DNA of 64,000 nucleotides from Allantophomopsis cytisporea (Eukaryota; Ascomycota; Leotiomycetes; Phacidiales; Phacidiaceae), in contig CP103038.1 in NCBI GenBank assembly GCA_024752435.1, forward strand, positions 86,019 through 150,018. Reading direction: 5' to 3'. This document shows positions 51,186-62,257 of the stretch, piece after piece (the first letter of the stretch is position 1; each line of letters begins with the position of its first letter). The position numbers were made by a program, and so were the translations under genes. The notes below the pieces were generated by a model, which worked only from the letters and a program-made list of their open reading frames with translations, was not told the origin of the DNA and did no database searches.

Positions 51186-54021
51186 CAATATTTGTTATCA
51201 TAAAGGTTCTTTATCCTTTATTTCCATCTTTCACAAAATGGTTCAGACTATTTCTTCATTTTTATTTTTGTGTACTTTTTTAAGCGCAGCTGCTGCTTCT
51301 TGCTATAATGTTTTTAATTTTTTTTATTTTATATAGTAAAATAAAAAAAAAAACATTAAAATAATAAAAAATCCACAAGATTTTGCAGCGTAGCTGCCAA
51401 AACTATATATAATTAATCCAACGCGAAATAATAAAAGCATTAAAAAAAAAAAACAGAGTTTTTTTTTGCTTCCCATTTTTTTTAATAATAAAAAAGTAAA
51501 AGGATTATTTACTACTTACTCAACCTTTAATACCAAAAGAACCATTACGGGTTTTAGAGTTTATATTTGTATATTGTACATTTAATTTTGCATGACCTCT
51601 TAACATAACTGTTGATAATCCTTTGTAAGAAGAATCTATATTTTTCAAATTACCTTTTCATTTAACTTTAAATACAGATCTTGAAGCAGTAAAACGTCTT
51701 GTCAATCTACCTTTGGCTTCTAATCTTACACCACCTATTGCTTTGTGTTTAAGATTGTTAAATAAAAACTTTTCTACTGTTTGCTCTGACTCTGGTCCTT
51801 TCGCTATACCTGCATAGGATTCAATCTTCGCACTAGTCGCAGCACCTCCCTCTGATATCGGTTTTTTTAATAAAAAAAACTTAGACAAGATACTGCTACT
51901 AGTTCCCAGCATTGCACCATCCTTATTTTCAACTTTTCCCTCCTCTTTTTTAATGGCTGCACTGCTGCCAGAAAGTTTCTTTTCTTCTTTAGAAGAAATG
52001 ATTGGGAAAGCTGAAAAGTTAAGTAAAGCTTCTTGCTCCACACTGGCTTTTTTTTTTTTATAAAACAAAGGTAAACCTTGACCATTAGGGAAAATACCTA
52101 ACAGTAATTTATTTAAGCTGTCACGGGTATTAAGTAAGAGTTGATTATTCCATGAAAAAGTTGAATATATATTTATATTTTTAATCGTATTCATTAAGTA
52201 ATCATATTTATCTGGTACTCTATTAATTACTACTTCATTACTAACCGGTATTTTAACCATTCTTAAAGAAGATTTTAATACTCTTAACAATTTATTTTTT
52301 CTATTTTTTAATTTTAAAGCAATTGCTTGTGATAAAATATCACTGTTTAAATATAAGTATTTTAAGCTAACTATATTAAACTCTACATCTTTGTTATAAA
52401 TTTTGCTTAAAAGATTGCTTAGTCTTAAAAGATAAGCATCTTCAAATTTTAATTTATTAAAATCAACTAATAATTTATAGTAAGTCATAGCTATTAATTC
52501 TTTTTTCAGGAGATTTTTACTAAATTCTTTATATAAACGAACATTATGAGTATTAAAACTACCATTCGCTATAAAACCCTTAACGATCTTTCTTTTTTCA
52601 CATTCAACTTGTTCCATAATATATGACTTTTGTCTCTCTATGATTTCAAATTTATCTTTAAATGATAAAGTTTTAACATTATCCTTCATAGATTTACCTT
52701 TTCCAAGCGAAGCTGGAAAAAGGGTTTTTTCAAGGTTATTGATTTTTTTAGCTAGCATTTCTTTTTCTTTATTATAAACGTATAGTGTTATGACAACTTT
52801 AGAGCTAGTATGTTTTAGTTCTGCTTTACCAACAAAAATTTTACTTACTAGTAGATGTCTAGATTTTATACGTTTACGTTTAGAATTATTTTTCTCTTTT
52901 TGAAAAAAGTTGAAATAACTTTGGATTATTTTCATTAAGTTTTTATCTGCAACAGGTAAGGATTTTATATAATTACTATTATAAGCGTAAACACTGTTCA
53001 GCCATTCCTTACTAGCGGGAGGAAAATATCTTTTTTCACCCAAAGTATTATTATTCAAGTTTAGTGGTATTATTTTAGACTTATCATTTACTTTTTTTGT
53101 AAAGATAAGGGGTTTATTATTCACCTCAATATTTGCTATTTTATTATTATTCATAGTATTATTTAATTACACTTTTTATTTCAATATCTCTATTGCTTTG
53201 TGGTATTAAGCTCAATCTTTAATCTATTTATCTAACCCATGCTATAACTTATTACACCTACTTACTTTATAGTTTTACTTGTTTATCTTTTTCACCGATA
53301 AAAATAATAAAAAAAAATAAAATAACGGAGAATAAATAATAATTTGAACCAGGAAAAACCTACGGTTTTTTTTTGGATTGAGTCTATTTCACTAATATTA
53401 CTGGTAATATTAGTTATTATAAGACATAATATTTATAAAAAGATATCTACATAGCCATTATCTTTTTTTTATTTTAAAGAATAAAAAAAAATAAATTAGG
53501 AGTCTCCCCCTAGTTGGCTAGTAAAAATATAAAAATATAAGTCTTTATTTTTAATTATATATAGTTTTTGCTATACCAAGATTTCTCTTAATTGGTATGT
53601 ATTCCCCCCTTCTTTTTTTCACAACGTACTTGTGAAAAATGGGGAAAACAAGGCTAATAAAGAAACTGCCTATAAAAATGTTGGGCATTAATAGAAGGAT
53701 TATTGTTAGCATTACTCACCTTCTAGTCGTTGAACGGTTTTACTCAAAACTATGTGTCTTACTATTGCAGTTTAAACATAGTTGTTTTAATGCTTAAGTA
53801 AACTTCGCTTCAAGTACACTTATTATTTTATCCTGTATTTTTATTATTAAAAACCATAAAGAGATAATAAAGTTATTCTTGAAATTAACCCAATAAATTA
53901 CCAATAGATTTATCACTTGAGATCATACATTTTTTTTTAATCGCTTAAAAAACAAAGTTTTTTTGTAGCTGTCATAAAAAAAACCATAAATTGAAGCAAG
54001 ATAAAACATTGGAGGACTAAC
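51186..54021 (-). mobile_element. Group I (IA-type) intron of rnl carrying rps3
   Basis: Exact exon junction GGGAT|AACAGG with terminal intron G at 51186. It contains the rps3 gene rather than a homing endonuclease. Core sequence lies on both sides of the ORF (51186-51500 and 53200-54021). Confidence 0.88.
51505..53154 (-). CDS. rps3: Ribosomal protein S3 (intron-encoded)
   Basis: 549 aa from ATG 53154 to TAA 51505, with two TGA as Trp near the end. It is the small-subunit ribosomal protein S3/Var1 type found inside the rnl intron of Pezizomycotina. Typical features: very Lys/Asn-rich, EWLNSVYAYN near residue 50, SRHLLVSKIFVGKAELKHT, and the conserved C-terminus RLTRRFTASRSV, LSTVMLRGHAKLNVQYT, RNGSFGIKGW. 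A Lys/Ser/Ala-rich segment (residues about 385-450) looks like a lineage-specific insertion, and a small hairpin insert occurs near 52710 (FPASLGKGK). It needs the intron to be spliced for rRNA but is itself translated from intron RNA. Confidence 0.93.
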
Positions 54022-56962
54022 ATCCCTAGCGTAGCTTTTTCAAAAATCCAAGACCTTTCCTTTCTGCATCTTGTGATCATATGCCCCGCTTACGCGACTG
54101 ATAGACGTGTAAGTCAAACAGTAAAGCAAGATTAAGCCATTAAACTTTACAAGTAATCAACATAATTATTTTATTAGTGATTTAACAAAATGTTTTAGAT
54201 CAAACATACTAATAAAATAAGTAAAAACATTAGAGTATAGAATACTCGGATTAATGTTTTAATTACATCTATTTTCCATATAGTTAAAATCTTACTTGAA
54301 AAATAATATCTCTAACTTAATAGAACTGTAGCTGGATTAGTTATAGTTATAAACTATACCGAATTACAAACTAAAAAAAAAATACATGTTTTCATCCGCT
54401 CTTTTTTTAGAAAGAGCAGAGATATATGTATTTAATTGCCACATATAAATTATGACAATTTTACAAAATTAACTTTGGATACACCCAGGTACTTTTTATG
54501 GGATCTGTGCCCCGCATAAACTGCCTCCTAGCCATTGTCCCCTTTCATTGAAGGGTTACACCTTACATCGTAAGGTGTGCCAATATGACAAACTAAATAA
54601 AGGTGTTTCAATTGTATCTAATCAACTACCTTATGCACTAAAATTTGTTCAGTCATATCCAATAACTAGCAACAGTAAAGCTGCATAGGGTCTTCTCGTC
54701 TATCTAGAGGTAAACTGTATCTGCACAGTTATTCCAATTTCACTGAGCCAATCATCGAGACAGCTGTTGTATCGTTAAATCATTCATGCAAGACCGCATT
54801 TAACGGCCAAGGTATTCCGCTACCTTAGGACCCTCATTGATAAGGCCGCCATTGATCGGGGTTTCCTTCAAAGCCAAGCTTATTTTAGTCAACTTAGCTA
54901 ATCGGTTAACCAGCCGACATCGGGCAGAAATCACACTCAATACTTTGATTTATTATCTTAATGCAGAGTGCTTTGTTTTAATTAAACAGTCGTACAACAC
55001 TATTCCATGCTTCCTATTCTTTACCTGATATTAATCAGGAGGAATGGCTCTCCTTCTCCCGAAGTTACGGTAGTTAGTTTGCCGAGTTCCTTAATGATTG
55101 TTCACTCAAACGCCTTCGTATACTCTACTAGCTTACTTGTGGTAGATTCTAGGTACGGTTATGTATTTTCTAATATTCCTCATCTCTTTAGTTTATTGGT
55201 TTATTTGTTAAAGCAGAGCTTTAAAGTTTTTTTATTATTTTTAATAATAAAAAAACAACGCAAAGCGAGAAAATGTTTACGGTTTTTCCAGAACACTTTA
55301 TCACTTTATAAAGGTTGTTACTTTGTAAACAAGATTTACTCATCGTTTAATCCTTTAGGTAGGTAAACTTAGAGGCCGTTACTTTATATAAATCCATAAG
55401 CTTTAGGCGAGGGAGAATGCTCCCTTTTTCGTTACTCATGTCAGCATTCTCACTTGGGTTATCTAATCATTAATCTTAAAAAGATTAAGTCTAAGATTTA
55501 CCCAACGTTCTGCTACCCCACCAAATATAATAATATTTACTATTATAAGTGTGGACAAGGTGTCGGTATATTGTTTAGATCCGTTAAATTTTCGGTGCGA
55601 ATATATATATAAATTAAAATTAATTTACTAAACCAGTGCTCTGTTACGAGGTCTTCAAAAAATGGCCGCTTCTAAGCCTATTTCCTAGTCGTATAAAATA
55701 TTAACTTCCTTAATTTCACTTAACAATAATTTTGGAACCTTAACTCTTGTTCTGGGCTGTTTCCCTTTAGACATACAACCTTAGCGTACTATGTCCGATT
55801 ATTCAATATTCATCATTGCCCTTCCGAGTGCGAATACTCACCGATAAAATCTTCACGATCCCCCGATATATGCAAAAAAATACCTCGAATTTATATTTTA
55901 CTATAAATCCTTAGGTACAAGTTGCCTGAGATCACAGTTCTGTACCTGCTATGATGTTACTTGAATTACCTACTTATATAGGTTTCGCAGAAAACCAGCT
56001 ATCCTGGTCAGTATTGTCTTTCACTAACTTACCACAGTTCATCGGATATCTTTACAACGATAACCCGTTCGGACTTTTATAATCCTGACTGTGGTAAGAT
56101 CACCAGGCTTCGGGTCTAATTTTAGATACTAATTCATTATTTCATAATTGGTTTATCTAGGCATTGCTGCTCGCATCTAACATTAACTAGCTGACCCATT
56201 ATGCGAAAGGTACGCTCTGATTGTTTATTTAAACTTTTAATCGAGCTGCTTATAAAACTACTAATTCAATCCCTTCCCTCACGGTACTCTTCACTATCGC
56301 TTATATATTATATTTAGCCTTAGAGGAAGGTTCCCCTTTATGTTCAAACAGGTTTGTAGCCCGTTTTACTTATTTAATTTATCAGTGGGTTTCTTTTTTT
56401 ATGCTTTCCTCCACAATTACTTGCGGGGTATAGCATGTAAAACCCTAATAATGTTATTATTAAAAAAAAGTATTACAAGACATATTTAAAAAATAAAAAT
56501 ATATCTTCTGATATATATATAGGCTGCTCTACTTTCATTCACATTAATCATAGAATCTCGTTTGATTTCTTTTCCTGAAGTTACTAAGATATTTCAATTC
56601 ACTTCGTTTATTACTGAATTTCTCTAAGAGTGCATGTGTTAACTTTATTTCTTAAATTACTTCATGCCAAGTGGCATATAAACACAAACTAAATTTAATC
56701 TCTCTTTAATATATAGCTAGGTATCCCTAATAGTTTCTTTATATACTTCCCTATACTATTTAAAAATAGTATAGATAGATTTTTTTTCTATATCAATTAC
56801 AATACATACATTACTAATTAATATTAACTTATTACCTTCTTTTTACTTTAATCCTGGATAATTATGCACTATGTTTTTTTTTATCTAATTAAGAAAAAAA
56901 ATGAGCATGGCTCCACCAAGAAAAAAATTGCCATGAAAGAACATTAGCATTATTAGTTAATT

Positions 56963-57035
56963 TCAGGTTATTATGATTCGAACATAACAATTCCTCAACC
57001 CAAATGAGACGCCTAACCAACCTGGCTCTAACCTG
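56963..57035 (-). tRNA. trnP: tRNA-Pro(UGG)
   Basis: Acceptor CAGGTTA/TAACCTG, anticodon stem TCTCA/TGAGG with loop TTTGGGT (TGG), T stem TTATG/CATAA. Confidence 0.9.
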
Positions 57036-57123
57036 TATTTGACCCCCTTCCAACCAATACTTCTACTTGAAAAGGAGATAGTTATGATTGTAGGGTAAAA
57101 TTTTATGTGTATTATATATAATA

Positions 57124-57208
57124 CAGAGAATATCCGATTCGAACGGATGTTGGTATTAACCAAAATAAGTTTCAAGCTTATCACCTTAAACCACTCGGTC
57201 AATTCTCT
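57124..57208 (-). tRNA. trnS: tRNA-Ser(UGA)
   Basis: Acceptor AGAGAAT/ATTCTCT, anticodon stem ATAAG/CTTAT with loop CTTGAAA (TGA), long variable arm, T stem ATCCG/CGGAT, discriminator G. Confidence 0.93.
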
Positions 57209-57683
57209 TTATACTATGGTTTTTATTTATTAATTTAGTCTACTCGCCGCTAATCCTCTAATACTGGTTTTCAATTGTAATTCTTTTTGTTCTTTTATGC
57301 ATGTCTTTTATTATTAATAATAATAAAGCGAAGCTAGGAAGGCAAAAAAAAAAAGTACTAAATACAAAATTTATTTGCGATATTACCCACTAAGGATATA
57401 AGGAAGTATTTTTTTAATTATGTAATAACTATTGTTATAGGTGTACTTATATCAGTTTTTATATTAGTAATATATTCAGTAACAAGGTACATCATATTTT
57501 GGATTACTTATAATAAATCCAAAAAAAGGGTCTCCCCCCCCTTTTTTTTTACTCCACTTTTTTCAAAAAAAAATAAGGAGGTTAACCTAAAATTTACTTG
57601 CCCTGTTTTTAAAGTTTTTATAATCTTTACAACAAAAAACTAAAAACCAGGGAAGGGATAAACTATAAGCATATAATATACAG
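57209..57683. other. AT-rich spacer between trnI and trnS
   Basis: Poly-A/T and a G/C homopolymer hairpin near 57520-57550; no gene seen. Confidence 0.45.
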
Positions 57684-57755
57684 TGATTCCTCAGAGACTT
57701 GAACTCCGAACACATCCTTATCAAAAATACGCTTTACCAATTAAGCTAAGGAATC
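57684..57755 (-). tRNA. trnI: tRNA-Ile(GAU)
   Basis: Acceptor GATTCCT/AGGAATC, anticodon loop TTGATAA (GAT) with a wobble-rich stem, T stem in GGAGTTCAAGTCTC. Confidence 0.88.
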
Positions 57756-57869
57756 TAACATGTATAAACTTTATATTTATTGGATATCTATTGAAGCATT
57801 TGGTTAAATACCCCTATTACTATTTAACAATATATAATTCTAGAGTACTCTATACTCACCATATAACCA

Positions 57870-57941
57870 CAAGAGCACTCAGACTTGAACTGAGAATTTG
57901 AAGGTTGAAGCTTCCTATTTTGCCAATTAAACTATGCTCTT
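57870..57941 (-). tRNA. trnW: tRNA-Trp(UCA)
   Basis: Acceptor AAGAGCA/TGCTCTT, loop CTTCAAC with anticodon TCA, which reads both UGA and UGG. It supports the code in which TGA is Trp, used in nearly every gene here. Confidence 0.92.
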
Positions 57942-58061
57942 TTGGTGGCTGCGTCTTCTGCTTTTATTTCTTTTCTACTTTTCCTTAAGGGGGGAGGAAA
58001 AGTAAACTATAAGATGTAGGGAAAGAGGTGCAGCCAAAATAATTAACATTTAACTATATAT

Positions 58062-58141
58062 CGGAAAAGAGATGACTCGAACATCCAAGTGTATAACACA
58101 ATATTTAGCAAATACCTCGCCCTACCAATGGCAACTTTTCC
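58062..58141 (-). tRNA. trnS: tRNA-Ser(GCU), second copy
   Basis: Identical fold and sequence to 378-457. Confidence 0.9.
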
Positions 58142-58278
58142 TATATCCCCTTTAATTGCCTCTTCTATCTTTGCTTTTATCTAAGCAGAGTTAGAAGACG
58201 AGTACTTTCTAACTTTGCTTATAATATTAAAAAAAAAGTAGGGGGGGGGGGATTTATCAAACTAAATAAATTAGTTAA

Positions 58279-58351
58279 CGGGTCAGGCCGGCTACGATCC
58301 GGCATCTACTTTCGTGACAAGAAAGTCCTTTACCAATTAAGTTACTAACCC
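58279..58351 (-). tRNA. trnD: tRNA-Asp(GUC), second copy
   Basis: Identical fold and sequence to 589-661. Confidence 0.9.
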
Positions 58352-58375
58352 TTAATATAGATATCTATATAGCAT

Positions 58376-58446
58376 TACGGGCAGTCGAATTCGAATCGAC
58401 AAACTTTATTTGGAAGACAAATGGTTTACCATTAACCTATGCCCGT
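58376..58446 (-). tRNA. trnG: tRNA-Gly(UCC), copy 3 of 3
   Basis: Identical fold and sequence to 686-756. Confidence 0.9.
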
Positions 58447-58447
58447 T

Positions 58448-58520
58448 TAAGACCTATGGGGTTCGAACCCATGTAACAAAGATTAAAAGTCTCGTATTTT
58501 ACCGATTAAACTAAGGTCTC
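58448..58520 (-). tRNA. trnK: tRNA-Lys(UUU)
   Basis: Acceptor GAGACCT/AGGTCTT, anticodon loop CTTTTAA (TTT), T stem CATGG/CCATA-like pairing. Two bases separate it from trnG. Confidence 0.9.
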
Positions 58521-59074
58521 TATATTATTTAAATAATATAGAATCCCTTTTTCTTGGCTCATGCTTTTATAATATTGGTTATAGCCTTCCTTTTATACTT
58601 TACAGCTACGCAATAAAAGTAAAAAAGCTATAATAAAAGATGATACTACCTGGGATAGCCTACTATTTTTTTATTTAATCTTTTTATATATGTGTAAAAA
58701 AACCTTTTTCTTTGACCAACCCCATTTTTTTTTTATTTTTATTGTTTTTATTATAAAAATAATTAGAATGATGCATATAAAAGACTAAAAATAAAATAGT
58801 AGAATAAATATGTTGGCAGCCTAGCTGCCAATTAAACCCAAAAATATATAGTAAGGTATTAAATAAAAAAAGAAAAAAAAAATCTTTCAAATATACTAGT
58901 ATATTTTCACTAAAAGACTGACCGATAGGTTCGTTGTAATATTCTACAGAGAATTCAGAAGATTCACCAAAATATTCCTTGGTAAATTCTTCTGAAGATT
59001 CCTTGGAAGGTTCACCTGAAGATTCTTTGGAAGGTTCTCCTCAAGATTCCTTGGAAGGTTCACCTGAAAGTTTA
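58521..59074. other. Spacer with repeats of the downstream ORF style
   Basis: Near 58960-59070 the word ttccttggaaggttcacctgaa and variants repeat three to four times, the same type of short-unit expansion as inside the 59075-60471 ORF but outside its frame. No gene. Confidence 0.45.
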
Positions 59075-60471
59075 TCATTTAAGGAAAATATTTACTAAGA
59101 TATCTATCAAATAATCTAAAAAGTTCTCGGCTATTTCCTCTGTAGGTAAAGAGGCTGGTAAAGGAAAATTAATCCAAGGATCTATTAAGAATTCATCTGA
59201 AAGTTTCTCTTCTCCCTGCGGAGCAGGGGGATTTGATGTTGTATTGGATGGTCCCTCACTAGGTGTATCAGATGGTCCAATAGTAGGTGTACCAGAAGGT
59301 CCACTAGTAGGTGTATCAGATGGTCCATCATTTGGTTTAGTTTCACTTTCAATTTCTTTACCTTTACCTTTAGATGGTAATGTTTCACTTTCAACTTCTT
59401 TACCTTTACCTTTAGATGGTAATGTTTCACTTTCAACTTCTTTACCTTTACCTTTACCTTTAGATGGTAATGTTTCACTTTCAACTTCTTTACCTTTAGA
59501 TGGTATTGTTTCAACTTCTTTACCTTTAGATGGTATTGTTTCAACTTCTTTACCTTTAGATGGTATTATTTCAACTTTACCTTTAGATGATAATGATTCA
59601 GTTTCTAAATCTTGTTTTAATCTTTTATTACTACTTTCACCAATCTCCTTTAATGTACTTGACATAGCTCTTGATGCAGGGGTATTATTAGAAAAAGTAC
59701 TTAATTCATCTTCTAAATAACCGTCTACATCTTCTAATCCTTCTTTAATAGTACTGTTTCCACTATCTTCATCAAAATAAGAACTATATTCTTTCATAAT
59801 ATCCTGTATTTTTTTATAGTCTTTAGGGGGAATAGGATCTTTATTATTAAAATGATGTTCATTTCTTTCCAATAGACCAGAAATCTCTGCTTTTGCACGT
59901 TTCAGCTCCGCTCTTTCTAAAGCTTCTTGAGTTGTCTGTTCAGTTATTTCAGGATAATCCTTGGAAATATCTTCGCTACCTCTTTTAGTAAGAACTCAAG
60001 GACTAAAAATATACTCAAATACTCTATTTAATTCTACAGGATAGATAGAACGTCTATCCTCTATAAATTCCTTAACCTCTTCATTAGAGGTACTCTCATT
60101 ATCTAAAACAAAAACAGGTTCTTTTTTTCAAAAAGAACCTAAAATATCCGCACCAGTATCACTATAAATACCACCGCGGTTCCATTTCTCTAACAGTCCT
60201 TTTATATCTTCTACAAGACGAGAAAAAGAATTAGCCATTAGAGATAAATTTTCATAAGTATATTTACAGGTATACTTAATATAAAATTTAGCCATATTGA
60301 TTAAGAACCCCAGTAGTAAATTGATATAAATAAAAATAGTCATACCACGTCTACAAAATGTCAGTAAAGTATACTTGACTCCAAACCCAGATGATGGTTT
60401 TCTGTAGAGTGGTAGGCTAATACACGTCACAAACCCACGGCGATAAATGCCAGTACCAATTATAACATGTA
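59075..60471 (-). CDS. Chimeric alternative cox3 exon: cox3 acceptor plus repeat-rich protein
   Basis: After a G at 60472 the sequence reads (L)HVIIGT, exactly what should follow FHG in cox3, then diverges (GIYRRGFVTCISLPLYRK) and stays open for about 465 codons, one TGA as Trp. It has a hydrophobic segment (MTIFIYINLLLGFLIN), a charged region with ERAELKRAKAEISGLLER that may coil, then six or more Lys/Gly/Glu repeats (SKGKEVET, LPSKGKGKEVES) and Pro/Ser/Thr repeats (GPSDTPT). Spliced to the upstream exon it stays in frame. An internal ATG is at 60493 in the same frame. No canonical cox3 last exon is visible in the window. Confidence 0.6.
59340..59580 (-). repeat. Coding tandem repeat (SKGKEVE units)
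   Basis: Units of 24-45 nt encode SKGK(GK)EVE(SE)T with nearly identical DNA, so the expansion is recent. It continues upstream of 59340 as GPSDTP-type units. Confidence 0.85.
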
Positions 60472-62045
60472 CAAATGTTTCAATAACTCGCATTATTGTT
60501 CAGACTATGTAATCATATTAATTTAATTAAACTTCTAAATCGTCGAAGTTTAATATTTCATATGTAGAGTTTAATGCCATTCTTTTACTTTAACTAAAGG
60601 TTAAAATAACATAATATTTATTGGCTAGTCGTTGGACCTTTATATATTGCCTAACAATATACACTTGGCAGCAAATTATCTTAATATATAATAAGACTTT
60701 CTTGCTATTGACTCTATTTTCAAATATATGTATATATTAACTTGAAACAAACGTATAACCTTTATAAGGTTCACCTGAACTTAAACATTGTTTAATTTTA
60801 TTCCTTCCTATATTAAGGTTTTTAGCACAATCAGACATACTAGAATAGATAGTACTATTTCCACTACTATCTATAACAACAACATTTCTAGCTTCACTTA
60901 CTAATTTATCAGTATCTCTATAATATCTAACTCCCTCTCTAATTACATAGGGACTATCTATTAAATATAGTTTAGATAATAGATTTTCTATTTCATATAA
61001 ATGGAAATTCGTTGCAGATTATTAAGTAAAGAAATATTAGTTGTCATTCTATACTTGTTAATATGTAATTTAATTGCATCAAATACATACTTACCTTCAG
61101 GTATAGTGTGATAACCTTTATTATAGATATTAATTAAATTTAATCATAAAGAGAAATCTTCAGACTTTAAAGTTTTCAAAAGAATAGTATCATTATCATA
61201 TATTAATGGTATTAATACTTCTTTAAGTTCTTTTATTCTATTAACTTCTAATACTATTGTAGGGTTACTATTAACTCTTTGAGAAGTTAACATATTACCT
61301 ACACTAAGGAATTCCTTAATTTTATTAAATAATTCTAACTCCTTAATATGATTTTCTAATTTAAATCTAGGTACATATTTATTAGTTGAAAATGACCCTT
61401 CTCCGTCAATAAATCCTGCTAATCAAAATTTAGTAATTTTAATTTTACTATTAATAGAACTTGGTATTCATTTATCAGACATATCACTCATTTCTTTTTT
61501 AGATTTAATTATTTCTAATTTACCTTTATCAGATAAATGACTTTTATCTTTTACTAAAGTAACTGCTTTTTTAAATATAACATAATGATGATACTTTGAA
61601 CTATTAAGATTAACAGAGTCAAATATAGGTAATATTACATGTAATAAAGAATCCTTATCATTTACAAAATAATTTATTCTATCTTTTGACTTAGAAATAT
61701 GTCCACATTTTAAAGTATTCATAATATAATTTAATATAGGTTCATCATCTTTATGTAGACCTATTTGAAATGTAAACTGAACATTCTTAAAAGTATTTTC
61801 AGTTAATCCTGTAATTTTTATATTAAAATTACCTTCTGCATCTATAAATCCTGCAAATCATTCTAAAAATTTATTTTGTAAATAATAAGAATTAGCTTCT
61901 TTATTTTTATAAGAAGGAATAGAAATTAATAAATTTTTGTCTGTTTCAACATTAGAGTTGTGCTGGGAACTTTCAGCGGAGCGGTTATAATTTTTGTTTG
62001 TTTTAAGTAAAATATATATAAATATAAATGGGGCTACTAATGTTA
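60472..62045 (-). mobile_element. Group I intron of cox3 with LAGLIDADG gene
   Basis: It begins after FHG (Leu codon split 1+2) and would end with G at 60472 if the chimeric exon is used. Most of it is the 60988-62045 ORF. Confidence 0.65.
60737..62045 (-). CDS. LAGLIDADG homing endonuclease in cox3 intron (C-terminus frameshifted)
   Basis: In frame with the cox3 exon (LTLVAPFIFIYILLKTN follows FHG) to TAG 60988, with TGA as Trp. The two helices are WFAGFIDAEGNF and FWLAGFIDGEGSF, about 160 residues apart, with the usual KYHHYVIFKKA and IPEGKYVFDAIK segments. After the stop another frame continues with LLSKLYLIDSPYVI and a NUMOD1-like end (YSSMSDCAKNLNIGRNKIKQ) to TAA 60737, so a 1-nt shift near 60995 has cut off the DNA-binding tail. 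The nuclease domain itself is intact. Confidence 0.82.
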
Positions 62046-62257
62046 ACCCGTGGAATCCAGTCCCAAAGTAGAAACATGATCCAAAAGCTCCATCACTAAT
62101 AGTGAATGAAGAAACGGCATATTCTACACCCTGGAACCCCGTAAAGATTGCAGCTAATAAAACTGTAGCAACTAAACCGTATAAGGCACCACTTCTTTTT
62201 CCTTGTATTAAAGAATGGTGCGCATAAGTCACAGTTACACCTGATGATAATAATATT
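62046..62257 (-). CDS. cox3: Cytochrome c oxidase subunit 3, internal exon
   Basis: The 212-nt exon encodes ILLLSSGVTVTYAHHSLIQG and VLLAAIFTGFQGVEYAVSSF, ending GSCFYFGTGFHG: the middle-to-late part of COX3, a core membrane subunit of complex IV. It is bounded by a G at 62258 and by an intron after FHG. The first exon(s) lie beyond the window end; the expected last exon (with HLTDHHH) is not found downstream, where the acceptor leads into a foreign ORF instead. So this is either a chimeric gene or a partial second cox3. Confidence 0.88.

Larger units (their letters stand above)
50730..56800 (-). rRNA. rnl: Large-subunit ribosomal RNA with one intron
   Basis: Conserved LSU blocks are clear on the minus strand: AACAGGCTAATTGCGCCAGA (51166-51185), CTACGCTAGGGAT (54022-54034), the peptidyl-transferase and domain IV-V segments around 54480-54840, domain II at 55990-56100, and the 5' domain near 56550-56680. 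Exons are about 54022-56800 and 50730-51185; ends are approximate. The sarcin-ricin region (AGTACGAAAGGA type, antisense tcctttcgtacga) is at 50970. The intron at GGGAT|AACAGG corresponds to the well-known site that houses rps3 in filamentous ascomycetes. Confidence 0.93.
58035..58446. repeat. Duplicated tRNA cassette trnS-trnD-trnG, copy 2
   Basis: Same orientation and near-identical to 351-756; see copy 1. Here it is followed by trnK, whereas copy 1 is followed by the trnG/trnR region, so the edges of the duplication are sharp. Confidence 0.92.

Noticed and set aside
54837..55366. Plus-strand frames
   Set aside because: They lie antisense within conserved rnl sequence.
59244..59720. Plus-strand repeat-rich frame
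   Set aside because: Shadow of the SKGKEVE repeat region; the minus-strand frame is longer and connects in frame to the cox3 acceptor.
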